Shown: piece after piece, positions 44,908-54,119 of the stretch
Layout: each line of letters starts with the position of its first letter
Position numbering within the stretch: position 1 is the first letter of the stretch
The notes under the pieces: generated by a model
The model's database searches: none
Seen by the model: only the letters and a program-made list of their open reading frames with translations
What the model was told of the DNA's origin: nothing
Source of the DNA: an uncultured Macellibacteroides sp.
GTDB taxonomy: Bacteria > Bacteroidota > Bacteroidia > Bacteroidales > Tannerellaceae
Assembly (NCBI RefSeq): GCF_963667135.1
Contig: NZ_OY762974.1
Location: 3,286,001-3,350,000 of the forward strand
Length of the DNA: 64,000 bases
Direction of reading: 5' to 3'
Translations under genes and position numbers: made by a program

Positions 44908-44920
44908 GCGTATGTGGGAT
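44859..44920 (+). promoter_or_regulatory. 23-bp wobble-paired RNA hairpin in the HU leader
   Basis: Arms 44859-44881 (starts ATCCCACGTACG) and 44898-44920 (ends GTATGTGGGAT) pair over all 23 positions with a 16-base loop. The three non-Watson-Crick pairs (866-913, 871-908, 878-901) are all G-U in plus-strand RNA but would be A-C in the opposite transcript. That favours a folded leader RNA of the downstream gene. Confidence 0.65.
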
Positions 44921-45010
44921 CAACTAAACACTTAACTCAAATTTGTTAATCCCGGTATCAAAACAAGTAATTAACCTTGAAGCGATGCTATAAATACGAA
45001 TAAACTTAGT

Positions 45011-45637
45011 ATGTCTGTACAGTATGATTTCAGAGAGAGCCTTAACTCCGACAATGAAGACGAGAACCAACTCCTTTATCCGCGCTTTATTTCGCGCGGA
45101 ACGATTGATGCCCAAACTGTTTATGAAACAATTACGAGCTGTTCTTCATTTACTATTGGAGATGTGGAGGGCATGATGGCGCAGCTAACCCAAACAATAC
45201 GGAATTATCTTGCTGAAGGGTATGCGGTTGAATTGGGAAAGATGGCAATAGTAAAACCAAAAGTAAGTGGACGAAAAGTAGCAAACAAGAAAGAAATTCG
45301 ATCTCCTTCCATCGAGATTGAAAATGTAAATTTCACTTCTACTACCTGGTTTAGCGGTGAATTGAAAAAAAAAGCAAGACTTTCGAGAGCTAAAAACGGA
45401 TTTCAATCGTCGCGACTGGTCGGTGAGGAAGTATTGCTGCAGGTTCTGGATAAGTACCTGATTGAGAATGCATTTATTACACGTACAAAATTTTCCGAAC
45501 TTTCGGGCTTGCTCAAGAATAAGTCGTTGACTTTTCTGAAGGATCTTGTTAGTCAGGGCGTTTTGCAAACCGAGGGACGTGGATCTCACCTGATTTTTAT
45601 ACGATCAAAACAACAAAATCCGACTTCCGCAGAGTAA
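45011..45637 (+). CDS. HU-like DNA-binding protein with C-terminal winged-helix-like region
   Basis: A 208-residue protein. Residues about 1-125 match the HU/IHF-like family common in Bacteroidota (VQYDF start, PRFISRGTIDAQTVYETIT, FTIGDVEGMMAQLTQTIRNYLAEGYAVELGKMA). The C-terminal part (about 135-200; EVLLQVLDKYLIENAFITRTKF, LLKNKSLTFLKDLVSQGVLQ) looks like a winged helix. It is thus probably a nucleoid-associated or regulatory DNA binder. Its long leader with 22-bp repeats and a hairpin suggests strong post-transcriptional or autogenous control. Confidence 0.85.
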   Translation: MSVQYDFRESLNSDNEDENQLLYPRFISRGTIDAQTVYETITSCSSFTIGDVEGMMAQLTQTIRNYLAEGYAVELGKMAIVKPKVSGRKVANKKEIRSPSIEIENVNFTSTTWFSGELKKKARLSRAKNGFQSSRLVGEEVLLQVLDKYLIENAFITRTKFSELSGLLKNKSLTFLKDLVSQGVLQTEGRGSHLIFIRSKQQNPTSAE

Positions 45638-45970
45638 CAATTGATAAATGAGTGAGGGATGATTTTTGAATCTGTCATCTTCTATTGATTTAATATTTAG
45701 TTTGTTAGGAGGTATAAGTGTAAGATGAGGGATCATTTGCATAAAAATAGATTATAAGAGTGGCTGAACACCAAAAACGGTTCAGCTTTTCTTATGATTT
45801 ATTCCGATAGGAGTCAGTCTCCAGTAACACCGCAAACCTACTCGCATAAAGAAATAGTACCCAATAAAATCGTTTGAATAAGTGAAAAGTAAAGTATTTG
45901 CTTTATATTTGTAATGATAAGTTAATAGTAGAATGTTTTCTGACGTTTTTATTTACCCAGTTGCATAACG
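45638..45970. other. intergenic region with one hairpin
   Basis: 333 bases with no gene seen. A hairpin GCTGAAC / GTTCAGC (45763-45769 and 45780-45786), extended by AAGA/TCTT-like pairing and followed by TTTTCTTAT, may end the HU transcript 120 bases after its stop. TATATTTG (45904-45911) is a -7 candidate for the next gene, without a proper -33 box. Confidence 0.45.
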
Positions 45971-46645
45971 ATGAAAAAAATAAGTAGAATAAAATATACT
46001 CTGATTTTTGTGTTTATCATGCCTTTTATGATTAATGCACAATCAGCCAAAGGATCCTTTAAAAAGGAATTTCAGTTTACATTAGGGTTGAATTCTTATT
46101 ATGCGCTTGAATTTGAGCCTTCTTTGAGTTACTTATTTCACAAGAATTTTGGAATTGTGGGAGGGTTGAGAGGTGTACAAGAAGTCGTAGATAATTATCG
46201 TTATGATTTGGTTGGTGGGCCTGACTATCAATGGCGTGTTAGTAATAAAAAGAAGGTGTCGAGCTTATTGCTGAGACCTGCTCTTTTTATTAAAATACCG
46301 ATATTTGAAGACTGGGTTTCAATAGTTACGCAGCCCGGTATGCTTGTTAATCTAATTCCAAACGAGACTTTAGAATTTGCTTACACCAATACAAATCAAT
46401 TAGAATTTCCATCAAAGTTTGAAACAAAAAAAAATAAAGGAGGTCAGATCCTGTTTTATGAATTAAAATCATATTTGTCTGTAAGTATAGATAATTGGTC
46501 TTTCTTACTCGGATATAATTTATCTACCTATGATCTTTATTCAGGAAGACGTAATATTGTTATTGGAGATGAATTAAATAAGCATCTACCCAAAAAGAAA
46601 GATTTAGTCCATGCTGGTTTTATTGGATTTGGATATTCTTTTTAA
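45971..46645 (+). CDS. predicted outer-membrane beta-barrel protein
   Basis: A 224-residue exported protein of unknown function. The signal peptide is about 1-23 (ending INAQ). The rest is a series of amphipathic strands with alternating hydrophobic and aromatic residues (FQFTLGLNSYYALEFEPSLSY, SYLSVSIDNWSFLLGYNLSTY) and ends in FIGFGYSF, with a terminal phenylalanine typical of outer-membrane barrels. About eight to ten strands can be guessed. Monocistronic, with no informative neighbours. Confidence 0.7.
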   Translation: MKKISRIKYTLIFVFIMPFMINAQSAKGSFKKEFQFTLGLNSYYALEFEPSLSYLFHKNFGIVGGLRGVQEVVDNYRYDLVGGPDYQWRVSNKKKVSSLLLRPALFIKIPIFEDWVSIVTQPGMLVNLIPNETLEFAYTNTNQLEFPSKFETKKNKGGQILFYELKSYLSVSIDNWSFLLGYNLSTYDLYSGRRNIVIGDELNKHLPKKKDLVHAGFIGFGYSF

Positions 46646-46798
46646 ACTGTTAGATTCGTTAAGTTAAAGATATTGGAGGCACAAGATGTTCCAAAGCTTC
46701 TTTTTCATAATCGTAACGAGTATGACCGTAATTTCAGTTAACGAGTAATTCTCGGTAACTGCATCGAATGTAAAGACAGGTATTTATACAGCTAAGTA

Positions 46799-49033
46799 TC
46801 AATCTAACGGCAGTTTTACCTGGAATAGGGTACCGCCTCCTTCATTGGCTTCGAAGCTGACGCTTCCTCCCAATAGATGGATAATACGTTTGGCAAGCGT
46901 AAGTCCTAGTCCGGGGCCCTGACTGTATTTCTCTATCTTGAAGAACTGTTCGTAAATCTGTTCCGAGTAGGCAGGATCGATACCAATTCCTGTGTCCGCT
47001 ACTTCGATTACAACCATTTTTGATGTTTCGTGTTCGCTGTTTATATGGTACGACAACTTTACTGCGCCTTGGTGGGTAAACTTGAATGCATTTTCCAACA
47101 GATAGATCAATACCCGTTCTAGCATCAACTCGTCGGTCAGCAACATGCATTCGGGCGAATTTTCTACGTCGAAAGTAAAGGAAACTCCATTGGGCTCTTT
47201 ACCTGAAAAACGAATGAATAAGTTGTGGCATAAGGTTTTGACCGGTACTTGAGCGAAAGTAGGCTCGGCCATATCCGAATCAATTTCAGACATCAGCAAC
47301 ATGTCGTCGATCAGGTTGAGCAGCCGTTCATTGTTTTCTCGTATCTGTTGTTTGTATGCTGTCTTTTCTTCTAATTGGTCGGCTTCGCACATTAATTCTG
47401 AAAAACCGGTTATCGCATTCAGCGGTGTACGGATTTCGTGGGATATGTTAGCTAGAAAAGCCGACTTCAAACTATTCTTTTCACGTTCTTTGATAAGTTC
47501 TACTTCGTTGTTGTATTGCTCGGTTACATCCCAGAATACGGATACAATTTGAGGATTATCGGGATTATTCACGTAAATGTGCAAGCGGTTCATAATATGA
47601 TTAGCACCATCCAGACCCTTAAAAGACACTGCATACTCAGAATAGATCCCCTTCTCGATAGCTAATAAATCCTTTGTTCGCACTTGGTAGGGGAAGTCAG
47701 AATCGGGAAACAGATCGAAATCCGTTTTCCCTACAACTTCTTCTGCAATCTTCTGCAAAACTTTTTTTGCTTCGGCGTTAAAGTAAACATACCTGAAATC
47801 GTCGTTCACGCTTTTTACTCCAATGGCAAGTGGAAGACTATCCAGTATGCTTGTCATCAGCTTATTAATACCTTCTATTTCTTTGCGATACGTGTATCTT
47901 TCTGTTATGTTTCGGGCAAAGCACCAATACATATTTCCTTTTACAATATCCAATACCTTGTAAAAATAGAGTTCCATGGGGGATAAAGATCCATCTATAT
48001 TGGTAAACATATCTTCCACTTTTACATATTCGGCTGTTTTTAGCTGATTTTTGATATGTTCCCAGCTGTCTCCTTGAAACAGGTTGCTAAACAATGCCGA
48101 AGGGTAGTTGTTGCTTGTTTTCTTCAGACCGTATTTTGTTTTCAGTCGGTTACTCGCATATAAAACAGCTCCCGAATTATCCAGCATCATGATTTTTTCA
48201 TTGGTGTGATTAACCGCATACGCAAGCATCTGGACATTCATTTCACTTTCGTGGCTGCCTGTTATGCATTGTACCATCATAAAAACAGAAGTATCATTAA
48301 AAGGAATTACCCGAGTCATATAATACTGATCTTTTCCTTCAATGTGAAGTGAATACTTTACTTTGGTGGATTTATGATGCTTAAAGGCTGCTTGGATAGC
48401 TAGAATGATTAACCTGGCTTGTTTGGCAGGCAATACCTCGGTAACATGTTTATTCAGGATCTCATCTTCGGCTATATATAAATGTCCCTGTTTAGCTCCA
48501 TAGGCAAAGGATTTCCGATAGTATAAATCTTTGTCTACAATAAAAATAAGGTCCGGAATCAGTTCCGCAATCTTTAATAGTTCCTCTTTTGTAAATGTAA
48601 GCGGTTCGGGTGAATACACTTTTTGGGGTAGCTCCTCTGCTTCTTTTAGGGCACACTCGGTGATACATACGAGAAAACCCGGAGTGCTGCTGCCTTTGTT
48701 TTGCAACGACTTCACCTTCAAGATGATGTTTTTTTGCTTTTCCCTCAAACAAGTTGAATAAGTTACTTTGGCAAAATCGTATGGAATAGATACCGAAAAC
48801 TCGGATTCGGATGTAAACTGCGCGATCAAAGAGGGAGTAAAGTTGGGATCGTTAAACAAACGGTAGCCCACAAGCGGGTTTTCGCTGCCAAGTAAATCCA
48901 GGCAGGCTGAATTGCATCGCACAATTGTTCCTTCGCTATTGGCTATAAGCATGGAGCAGGGAATAAATTCGAAATACTTATTCATGTTGTTTAAGGATTC
49001 CGGACGATTATTTTCAGTAGATATATTATTCAC
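46799..49033 (-). CDS. multi-PAS sensor histidine kinase, soluble
   Basis: A 744-residue cytosolic histidine kinase with no membrane helix. About four PAS-type sensor modules fill residues 15-510 (FEFIPCSMLIANSEGTIVRCN; LIPDLIFIVDKDLYY; KIMMLDNSGAVLYASNRLK; SLPLAIGVKSVNDDFRYVYF). HisKA at about 522-590 has the phosphoacceptor His532 in ANISHEIRTPLNA, and the ATPase domain has YLLENAFKFT, VADTGIGID and GPGLGLTLAKRI. No receiver domain or response regulator is adjacent. The kinase upstream on the same strand, 58 bases away, has the same plan, so the two may be paralogues acting together. Confidence 0.93.
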   Translation of the reverse strand: MNNISTENNRPESLNNMNKYFEFIPCSMLIANSEGTIVRCNSACLDLLGSENPLVGYRLFNDPNFTPSLIAQFTSESEFSVSIPYDFAKVTYSTCLREKQKNIILKVKSLQNKGSSTPGFLVCITECALKEAEELPQKVYSPEPLTFTKEELLKIAELIPDLIFIVDKDLYYRKSFAYGAKQGHLYIAEDEILNKHVTEVLPAKQARLIILAIQAAFKHHKSTKVKYSLHIEGKDQYYMTRVIPFNDTSVFMMVQCITGSHESEMNVQMLAYAVNHTNEKIMMLDNSGAVLYASNRLKTKYGLKKTSNNYPSALFSNLFQGDSWEHIKNQLKTAEYVKVEDMFTNIDGSLSPMELYFYKVLDIVKGNMYWCFARNITERYTYRKEIEGINKLMTSILDSLPLAIGVKSVNDDFRYVYFNAEAKKVLQKIAEEVVGKTDFDLFPDSDFPYQVRTKDLLAIEKGIYSEYAVSFKGLDGANHIMNRLHIYVNNPDNPQIVSVFWDVTEQYNNEVELIKEREKNSLKSAFLANISHEIRTPLNAITGFSELMCEADQLEEKTAYKQQIRENNERLLNLIDDMLLMSEIDSDMAEPTFAQVPVKTLCHNLFIRFSGKEPNGVSFTFDVENSPECMLLTDELMLERVLIYLLENAFKFTHQGAVKLSYHINSEHETSKMVVIEVADTGIGIDPAYSEQIYEQFFKIEKYSQGPGLGLTLAKRIIHLLGGSVSFEANEGGGTLFQVKLPLD

Positions 49034-49091
49034 AATCTTCGTTTATTTATTTTTCATTTGTAAAAAGAGGGTACCGGTTGCATCTGTTAGC

Positions 49092-50300
49092 TTACGATTT
49101 GTAAAGCGGTAGCGAAAACCAGAAAACCGAACCTTTGTTTAGCTCCGAACTTACGCCAATTTTACCTCCCAGCTTCTCCATTAATTTTTTAGAAATAGAC
49201 AAGCCTAGTCCGGCTCCGGGCCGGCTTTCGTTTACCCTCGAAAAACGGTCGAATATCTGTTCGCAATGTTCTGGAGAAATACCTGTTCCGGTATCTGTAA
49301 CACTTACTGTTACTTCGTCGTTTTGCACTGCATAACCAATGGTTATTAACCCTTTGTCGGTAAATTTAATGGCATTGGTCAGAAAATTGGAAAGCACCTG
49401 CATCAGACGCTTGCTGTCCGAAAACACAGTGGCCGGGATTGCCGGATCTTCATAAATCAGATCAATGCCTTCCTTGTTCCTAAAAGAAAAGGCTGCATTG
49501 GCTTCTTTACAAAGCGCATGAACATCCACCTTGTCGAAAGAAAATGTAAGCTTATTGGATTCTATTTTGGCAAAATCGATGATGTCGTTTATCAGATGAA
49601 GCAATTGTTCGTTATTCTGACGGATAATCTCGGCATACGTGTGTCTTTCCTCAGCATCTTCGGCATCTTCCAGTAATTGAGAAAAGCCAACAATCGCATT
49701 AAGAGGCGACCGTATTTCGTGACTCATATTGGCAAGAAATTCGGATTTAAGTTTATCTGATTCCAGTGCGGATGCAATTTCCAACTTGCATTGCTCATTT
49801 TGAGTAATGTCTACAAAGAAAGTGATCATAAACTTTTCATCCTCCGTGTCGAGTAACGGTGGATGGTGCCGTATCGTATGCACTGTACGCGTTTCTCCCT
49901 CTTTGGTCGTAATTAGAATCTTGTCGGTTTTATTGATATTTTTTTGTATACATTCCTGATCAAACTTTTCTATTTTTCGTAGCCACTCCGAAGAAAAATA
50001 ATTGTTCCAATATGGCCCCAGCAACCGCCCATTATTAAGCTGAAATAGATTTGCAATCGCTTTGTTATAATACACAATGGATTTTTCATTTACTTTTTTA
50101 ACTAATACACCAAAGGGAGCCTCCTCAACCAGGCTTACTAATAAATTAAATAGAATTTGTTTGTCCGTGAGTAAAGTCTGGCGACCGTTGTACGCAGTCA
50201 ACTTTTCTATTCTTGTACGTAATTTGCTGTTTTCTTCCTTTAACAGCTCCATCTCACGCAGTAATTCCAGGTATTTAGTATCGATATCTGAGTTGTTCAT
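49092..50300 (-). CDS. PAS sensor histidine kinase, soluble
   Basis: A 402-residue cytosolic kinase (from the ATG at 50300, MNNSDID; the frame is open 16 codons further). A coiled coil (about 8-40) precedes one PAS domain (about 55-175, with EAPFGVLVKKVNEKSIVYYNKA), then HisKA with His194 in ANMSHEIRSPLNA, and the ATPase domain with NFLTNAIKFTD, VTDTGTGIS and GAGLGLSISKKL. No transmembrane segment, so it senses a cytosolic or redox signal. Its partner regulator is not in the window. Confidence 0.92.
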   Translation of the reverse strand: MNNSDIDTKYLELLREMELLKEENSKLRTRIEKLTAYNGRQTLLTDKQILFNLLVSLVEEAPFGVLVKKVNEKSIVYYNKAIANLFQLNNGRLLGPYWNNYFSSEWLRKIEKFDQECIQKNINKTDKILITTKEGETRTVHTIRHHPPLLDTEDEKFMITFFVDITQNEQCKLEIASALESDKLKSEFLANMSHEIRSPLNAIVGFSQLLEDAEDAEERHTYAEIIRQNNEQLLHLINDIIDFAKIESNKLTFSFDKVDVHALCKEANAAFSFRNKEGIDLIYEDPAIPATVFSDSKRLMQVLSNFLTNAIKFTDKGLITIGYAVQNDEVTVSVTDTGTGISPEHCEQIFDRFSRVNESRPGAGLGLSISKKLMEKLGGKIGVSSELNKGSVFWFSLPLYKS

Positions 50301-50728
50301 TAAAATAGTATTAAGGTGAAATGCTGTTTTTAAAACACTTAATTTCAAATATATATATTTATAAATATAACTTACGTAGTTTTTTTGTTAAAAATAGTTC
50401 TTAAATAAGGCTGTAATATAGTTTCCTGTTTAGATTAACTCCAAACACGTGAATTACCTGCATTTTTGTTTTAATACTTTTTCCTTCATTTTAGAGAGTA
50501 AAATCCGCCTAAAAATCGACAGCCCCCGAAAGATTTTTCGGAGGCTGTCATCCAGTGAACACTATTTAGTAAAGTGGGTTAGTGCTTTTTTATCTTAGTA
50601 TTCGTGAGTGCGTTTCTTTTATGTCTTTAGTTTAAAAACACAAAGATAATAAAGGGACTGATAAAAAAAACTATAGCCTCAATTTTAATTGTTGAGGCTA
50701 CTGTTTTATTTTCTGGAATTGGGTAATT
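50301..50728. other. intergenic region with two hairpins
   Basis: 428 bases without a gene. On the minus strand TATATTTG (50353-50346) may be the -7 box of the kinase. A strong hairpin GACAGCC-CCGAAA / TTTCGG-GGCTGTC (50518-50549), followed on the minus strand by GATTTTTA, lies halfway between guaA and the kinase. The guaA terminator is annotated separately. Confidence 0.5.
50661..50700 (-). terminator. intrinsic terminator after guaA
   Basis: On the minus strand the stem TAGCCTCAA / TTGAGGCTA is followed by TAGTTTTTTTTATC, a strong T-run, about 30 bases after the guaA stop. Confidence 0.8.
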
Positions 50729-52249
50729 TTATTCCCATTCGATAGTAGCGGGAGGCTTCGAGCTTATGTCGTACACTACGCGGTTTACACCTTTTACCTT
50801 GTTGATGATTTCGTTGGAAACCTTGGCAAGAAATTCGTAAGGAAGCTGAGCCCAGTCGGCCGTCATGGCATCTGTTGAAGTTACCGCACGTAAAGCGATT
50901 GTGTACTCGTAGGTACGTTCGTCACCCATAACACCAACCGAACGAACCGGAAGCAGGATAGATCCGGCCTGCCAGATCTGATCGTACAATCCCCATTCGC
51001 GCATCAGCGAAATGTAGATATCGTCTGCATTCTGAAGGATCTCAACCTTTTCGGGTGTGATATCGCCCAGGATACGGATACCAAGGCCCGGACCCGGGAA
51101 TGGGTGGCGCTTGATAAGGTTTGGCATCATGCCAAGTTCGTTACCCACACGGCGAACTTCGTCTTTAAACAAAAGGCGAAGCGGTTCTACAAGCTTCAGC
51201 TTCATGGTGTCGGGCAGTCCACCAACGTTGTGGTGACTCTTAATTACCGTTCCTGTAATAGAAAGAGATTCGATTACGTCGGGATAAATAGTTCCTTGTC
51301 CCAGCCATTTAATATTGGTAAGTTTCTTTGCTTCCTGATCAAAAACATCAATAAAGCCCTTACCTATTATCTTACGCTTTTTCTCAGGATCTTTAACACC
51401 CTTCAGTTCGGCGTAGAATTTATCTTTTGCATTTACACCAATAACATTCAGTCCAAGGTGTTCGTAATTATCCATTACCTTCTCGAACTCGTTTTTGCGA
51501 AGCAAACCGTGGTCAACGAAAATACAGGTAAGGTTTTTTCCAATCGCCTTGTTAAGCAATACGGCTGTAACCGACGAGTCTACACCGCCAGATAATGCCA
51601 GAATTACTTTATCGTCGCCAAGTTGCTGTTTTAGTTCGGCAACAGTCGATTCGATGAAAGAAGCAGGCGTCCAATCTTTAGCACAACCGCAAATGTTCAG
51701 GAAGTTGTCCAGAAGTTTTGTTCCATCTGTTGTATGGAATACTTCGGGATGGAACTGAACACCCCATGTCTGTTCGCCCTCTATTTTGAATGCAGCAGCC
51801 GGAACATCGGAAGTGCTTGCTATAATATTGAATGAAGTGGGTAAAACCGTGATGGTATCTCCGTGCGACATCCATACTTGCGAACCTGCATCGATTCCCT
51901 TTAATAAAGGATCGTTGTTGTTGATCGAGCCAAGATTTGCTCTTCCGTATTCACGAGAGTCGCCCGATTCTACTTTTCCGCCCGATGTATATGCCAGGAA
52001 CTGCGCTCCATAGCAAATTCCAAGTACCGGGTATTTTCCCCTGATTTCAGACAGATCTGCCTTGAATGCAGATTCGTCGTTCACCGAATAAGGACTGCCT
52101 GAAAGAATTACACCCTTTACATCGTGGGCATCTTTCGGAAATCTGTTGTAGGGAACAATCTCACAATACATATTTAACTCTCTGAGTCTTCTACCAATCA
52201 GCTGAGTTGTTTGCGAGCCAAAGTCAAGAATAATTAATTTCTCGTGCAT
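50729..52249 (-). CDS. guaA: GMP synthase (glutamine-hydrolysing)
   Basis: Converts XMP to GMP with ATP and glutamine. The 506-residue protein has the class-I glutamine amidotransferase domain (about 1-190) with the nucleophile cysteine in LGICYGAQ and HPEV with the catalytic His-Glu, then the ATP-pyrophosphatase domain with the P-loop [12 protein letters not shown] near 215, and the dimerisation domain with [13 protein letters not shown] and the C-terminal PPATIEWE. All signatures intact. A -7 box TAACTTTG (52282-52275, minus) lies about 30 bases upstream. Confidence 0.97.
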   Translation of the reverse strand: MHEKLIILDFGSQTTQLIGRRLRELNMYCEIVPYNRFPKDAHDVKGVILSGSPYSVNDESAFKADLSEIRGKYPVLGICYGAQFLAYTSGGKVESGDSREYGRANLGSINNNDPLLKGIDAGSQVWMSHGDTITVLPTSFNIIASTSDVPAAAFKIEGEQTWGVQFHPEVFHTTDGTKLLDNFLNICGCAKDWTPASFIESTVAELKQQLGDDKVILALSGGVDSSVTAVLLNKAIGKNLTCIFVDHGLLRKNEFEKVMDNYEHLGLNVIGVNAKDKFYAELKGVKDPEKKRKIIGKGFIDVFDQEAKKLTNIKWLGQGTIYPDVIESLSITGTVIKSHHNVGGLPDTMKLKLVEPLRLLFKDEVRRVGNELGMMPNLIKRHPFPGPGLGIRILGDITPEKVEILQNADDIYISLMREWGLYDQIWQAGSILLPVRSVGVMGDERTYEYTIALRAVTSTDAMTADWAQLPYEFLAKVSNEIINKVKGVNRVVYDISSKPPATIEWE

Positions 52250-52386
52250 GCAATAAGTGTTTAATTGAGTGGCGCAAAGTTAAGAATTAAATTGATACGA
52301 AAAACATCCCATTCCAGTTTTTGTTGTAAGGAATAGCCTCAATTGTTAACAACTCCTTAAAAATGTGTAAATATTGCATAGAAGGG

Positions 52387-52416
52387 TTTTATGCTATCGA
52401 TTAAAGTGTACCTTTG
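52387..52416 (+). promoter_or_regulatory. promoter of the coiled-coil protein/Crp pair
   Basis: TTTT (52387-52390), an 18-bp spacer, then TACCTTTG (52409-52416), about 34 bases before the ATG. Confidence 0.5.
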
Positions 52417-52449
52417 CATGTTCTTTGTAGTGATTCTTTATAACGAACT

Positions 52450-53355
52450 ATGGATACAGAAAAGAAAGAGAATAAGCAAATAAATAAACTTTCGTTGCTT
52501 ATTGTGGCTGTGATTGTGTTGTTGTTACTGGTTGCAGGTGGTGGTTATTACATTTATAATCAGAAACAACAGATGGGTGAAATGACCCAGGCTTTTGTCT
52601 TGGAAAAGGAAACCCTGGAAGATGAGTTTAACGATCTGTCTCTTCAATATGAAGGGTATAAATTCAGTGTGGGAAACGACTCCTTATTATCTCTGCTCTC
52701 TACAGAGCAAGGAAAGGTTCAGCGTCTGCTTGAAGAGTTGAGAACCGTAAAGGCAACCAATGCCAGCCGGATAAGTCAGCTTAAGAAAGAACTGGAAACG
52801 TTGCGCAAAGTAATGCGTAACTATGTGATTCAAATCGACTCGCTGCATACCGCCAATCAGCATCTTACAGAAGAAAACAAACAGGTAACAAGAAAATACG
52901 AACAGGTATCCAGTTCCGCTTCCAAACTGAAAGAGGAAAAGGAAAAGCTGGCCGAACGTGTTACTCTGGCTTCCAAGCTGGATGCTACCGATATCTCGGT
53001 AACGCCTACCAACAGCCGTGGAAAGAAGATGACCAAAATCAAAAAGATGGAGCAGTTTGTGATTAATTTCAAACTGGCTAAAAATATTACCGCTCCGGTT
53101 GGCGAAAAGGTTGTTTATCTCCGTATCATGAAGCCCGACGACGATGTGCTGGTTAAGAGCCGCGCCGATGTATTTACCTTCGAGGGTAAAGAGATAAACT
53201 ACTCCATAAAGAAATTGGTGGAATACGAAGGCGAAGATTTGCCTATTACCGTATATTGGAAGATTGAAGAGTTTCTTTCGCCCGGTACGTACCGGATGGA
53301 TATTTTTGTAGACGGTAACCACGTTGGCAAAAGAAACTTTGTTTTAGAAGAGTAG
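52450..53355 (+). CDS. membrane-anchored coiled-coil protein, function unknown
   Basis: A 301-residue protein not assigned to a named family. A short charged N-terminus is followed by a membrane helix (about 15-37, LLIVAVIVLLLLVAGGGYYIY), a long coiled coil (about 40-175; rich in E, K, L and Q heptads), and a beta-rich C-terminal domain (about 195-301; KVVYLRIMKPDDDVLVKS, PITVYWKIEEFLSPGTYRMDIF). The topology suggests a periplasmic stalk with a small globular head. It lies 4 bases before the Crp/Fnr gene, so they are co-transcribed. It may serve in cell-envelope organisation; this is a guess. Confidence 0.75.
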   Translation: MDTEKKENKQINKLSLLIVAVIVLLLLVAGGGYYIYNQKQQMGEMTQAFVLEKETLEDEFNDLSLQYEGYKFSVGNDSLLSLLSTEQGKVQRLLEELRTVKATNASRISQLKKELETLRKVMRNYVIQIDSLHTANQHLTEENKQVTRKYEQVSSSASKLKEEKEKLAERVTLASKLDATDISVTPTNSRGKKMTKIKKMEQFVINFKLAKNITAPVGEKVVYLRIMKPDDDVLVKSRADVFTFEGKEINYSIKKLVEYEGEDLPITVYWKIEEFLSPGTYRMDIFVDGNHVGKRNFVLEE

Positions 53356-53359
53356 GAGA

Positions 53360-53965
53360 ATGAAGCAAAACGATCCTTTTGGTAAATTTTATGATCATCT
53401 GGATGGTGCGCTGCTTGCCAACCAAGAGTTTGTAGACGAATTTAAGAGTTATGCCCGGATTATTTCTGTGCAGAAAGGCGACTACTTATTGCGTGTTGGC
53501 GAGGTTTGCACCGAAGGGTATTTTATCAACAAAGGATTGTTTCTGCATCTCTTTATAAACGACCAGGGTAACGAGAGTGTAATGGGTTTTTCGGTGGATA
53601 ACCTGTATCCGTTTCTTTCTTCGATTTCTTACTTTACCCAGTCTCCTTCCGAATTTGAGATACTTGCTATGGAGGATTGTGAGTTAATCTGTATTTCACG
53701 CAATCAGATTGAAGCCCTGTCGGCCAAATATCCCTTGTTTGCCTCCTTCTACCTGCGTGTGATGATGATGGTTATTTCTAAGATCTACACGTTGTATGCC
53801 GCCAGACAATCTCATACGGCCGAAGGGTTCATGAAATATCTTTATAATGAGTATAGCTGGATTGTTAACCGGGTACCTGATAAATACATCGCCCACTTTA
53901 TGGGAATAAGCAACGCCTGGTACTGTAAGCTTAAAAAACGCCTGTTCGACTCCAGAGAGGTTTAG
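53360..53965 (+). CDS. Crp/Fnr family transcriptional regulator
   Basis: A 201-residue cyclic-nucleotide-fold regulator. The N-terminal cupin-like sensor (about 15-130) has ISVQKGDYLLRVGEVCTEGYFINKG and SVDNLYPFLSSISYFTQSPSEFEI; a dimer helix follows; the short C-terminal helix-turn-helix is AHFMGISNAWYCKLKKRL. The phosphate-binding arginine motif of true cAMP receptors is not evident, so another effector is likely. No cysteine cluster of Fnr type. The efflux operon starts 154 bases downstream behind its own promoter and may be a target. Confidence 0.88.
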   Translation: MKQNDPFGKFYDHLDGALLANQEFVDEFKSYARIISVQKGDYLLRVGEVCTEGYFINKGLFLHLFINDQGNESVMGFSVDNLYPFLSSISYFTQSPSEFEILAMEDCELICISRNQIEALSAKYPLFASFYLRVMMMVISKIYTLYAARQSHTAEGFMKYLYNEYSWIVNRVPDKYIAHFMGISNAWYCKLKKRLFDSREV

Positions 53966-54021
53966 GTTACTAAAAATAAGATTCTTTATACTGTCCTTTT
54001 GCCGAAATTGAACTAATTCAA

Positions 54022-54051
54022 TTTATTATTCTTCTATAATCCATACTTTTG
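54022..54051 (+). promoter_or_regulatory. promoter of the TolC-HlyD-permease operon
   Basis: TTTA (54022-54025), an 18-bp spacer, then TACTTTTG (54044-54051), about 69 bases before the TolC-like ATG. Confidence 0.5.
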
Positions 54052-54119
54052 CACTGTTTTACGTATATTTGATCGTTAACAGGTGAGTAACCCGTAGAAT
54101 GTAAATTAATTGAATTGAA

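Noticed and set aside
44859-44920. Intrinsic terminator for the AraC gene
   Set aside because: The hairpin has no T-run after it on the plus strand and lies downstream of a likely promoter for the HU-like gene.
44842-44929. Possible CRISPR array
   Set aside because: The repeats are only 14 bp in a 22-bp period, with 8-bp gaps and no cas genes; they fit operators or leader structure better.
52687-53322. 211-codon minus-strand frame
   Set aside because: Entirely opposite the coiled-coil protein gene, which has a promoter, a signal-anchor helix and normal codon use.
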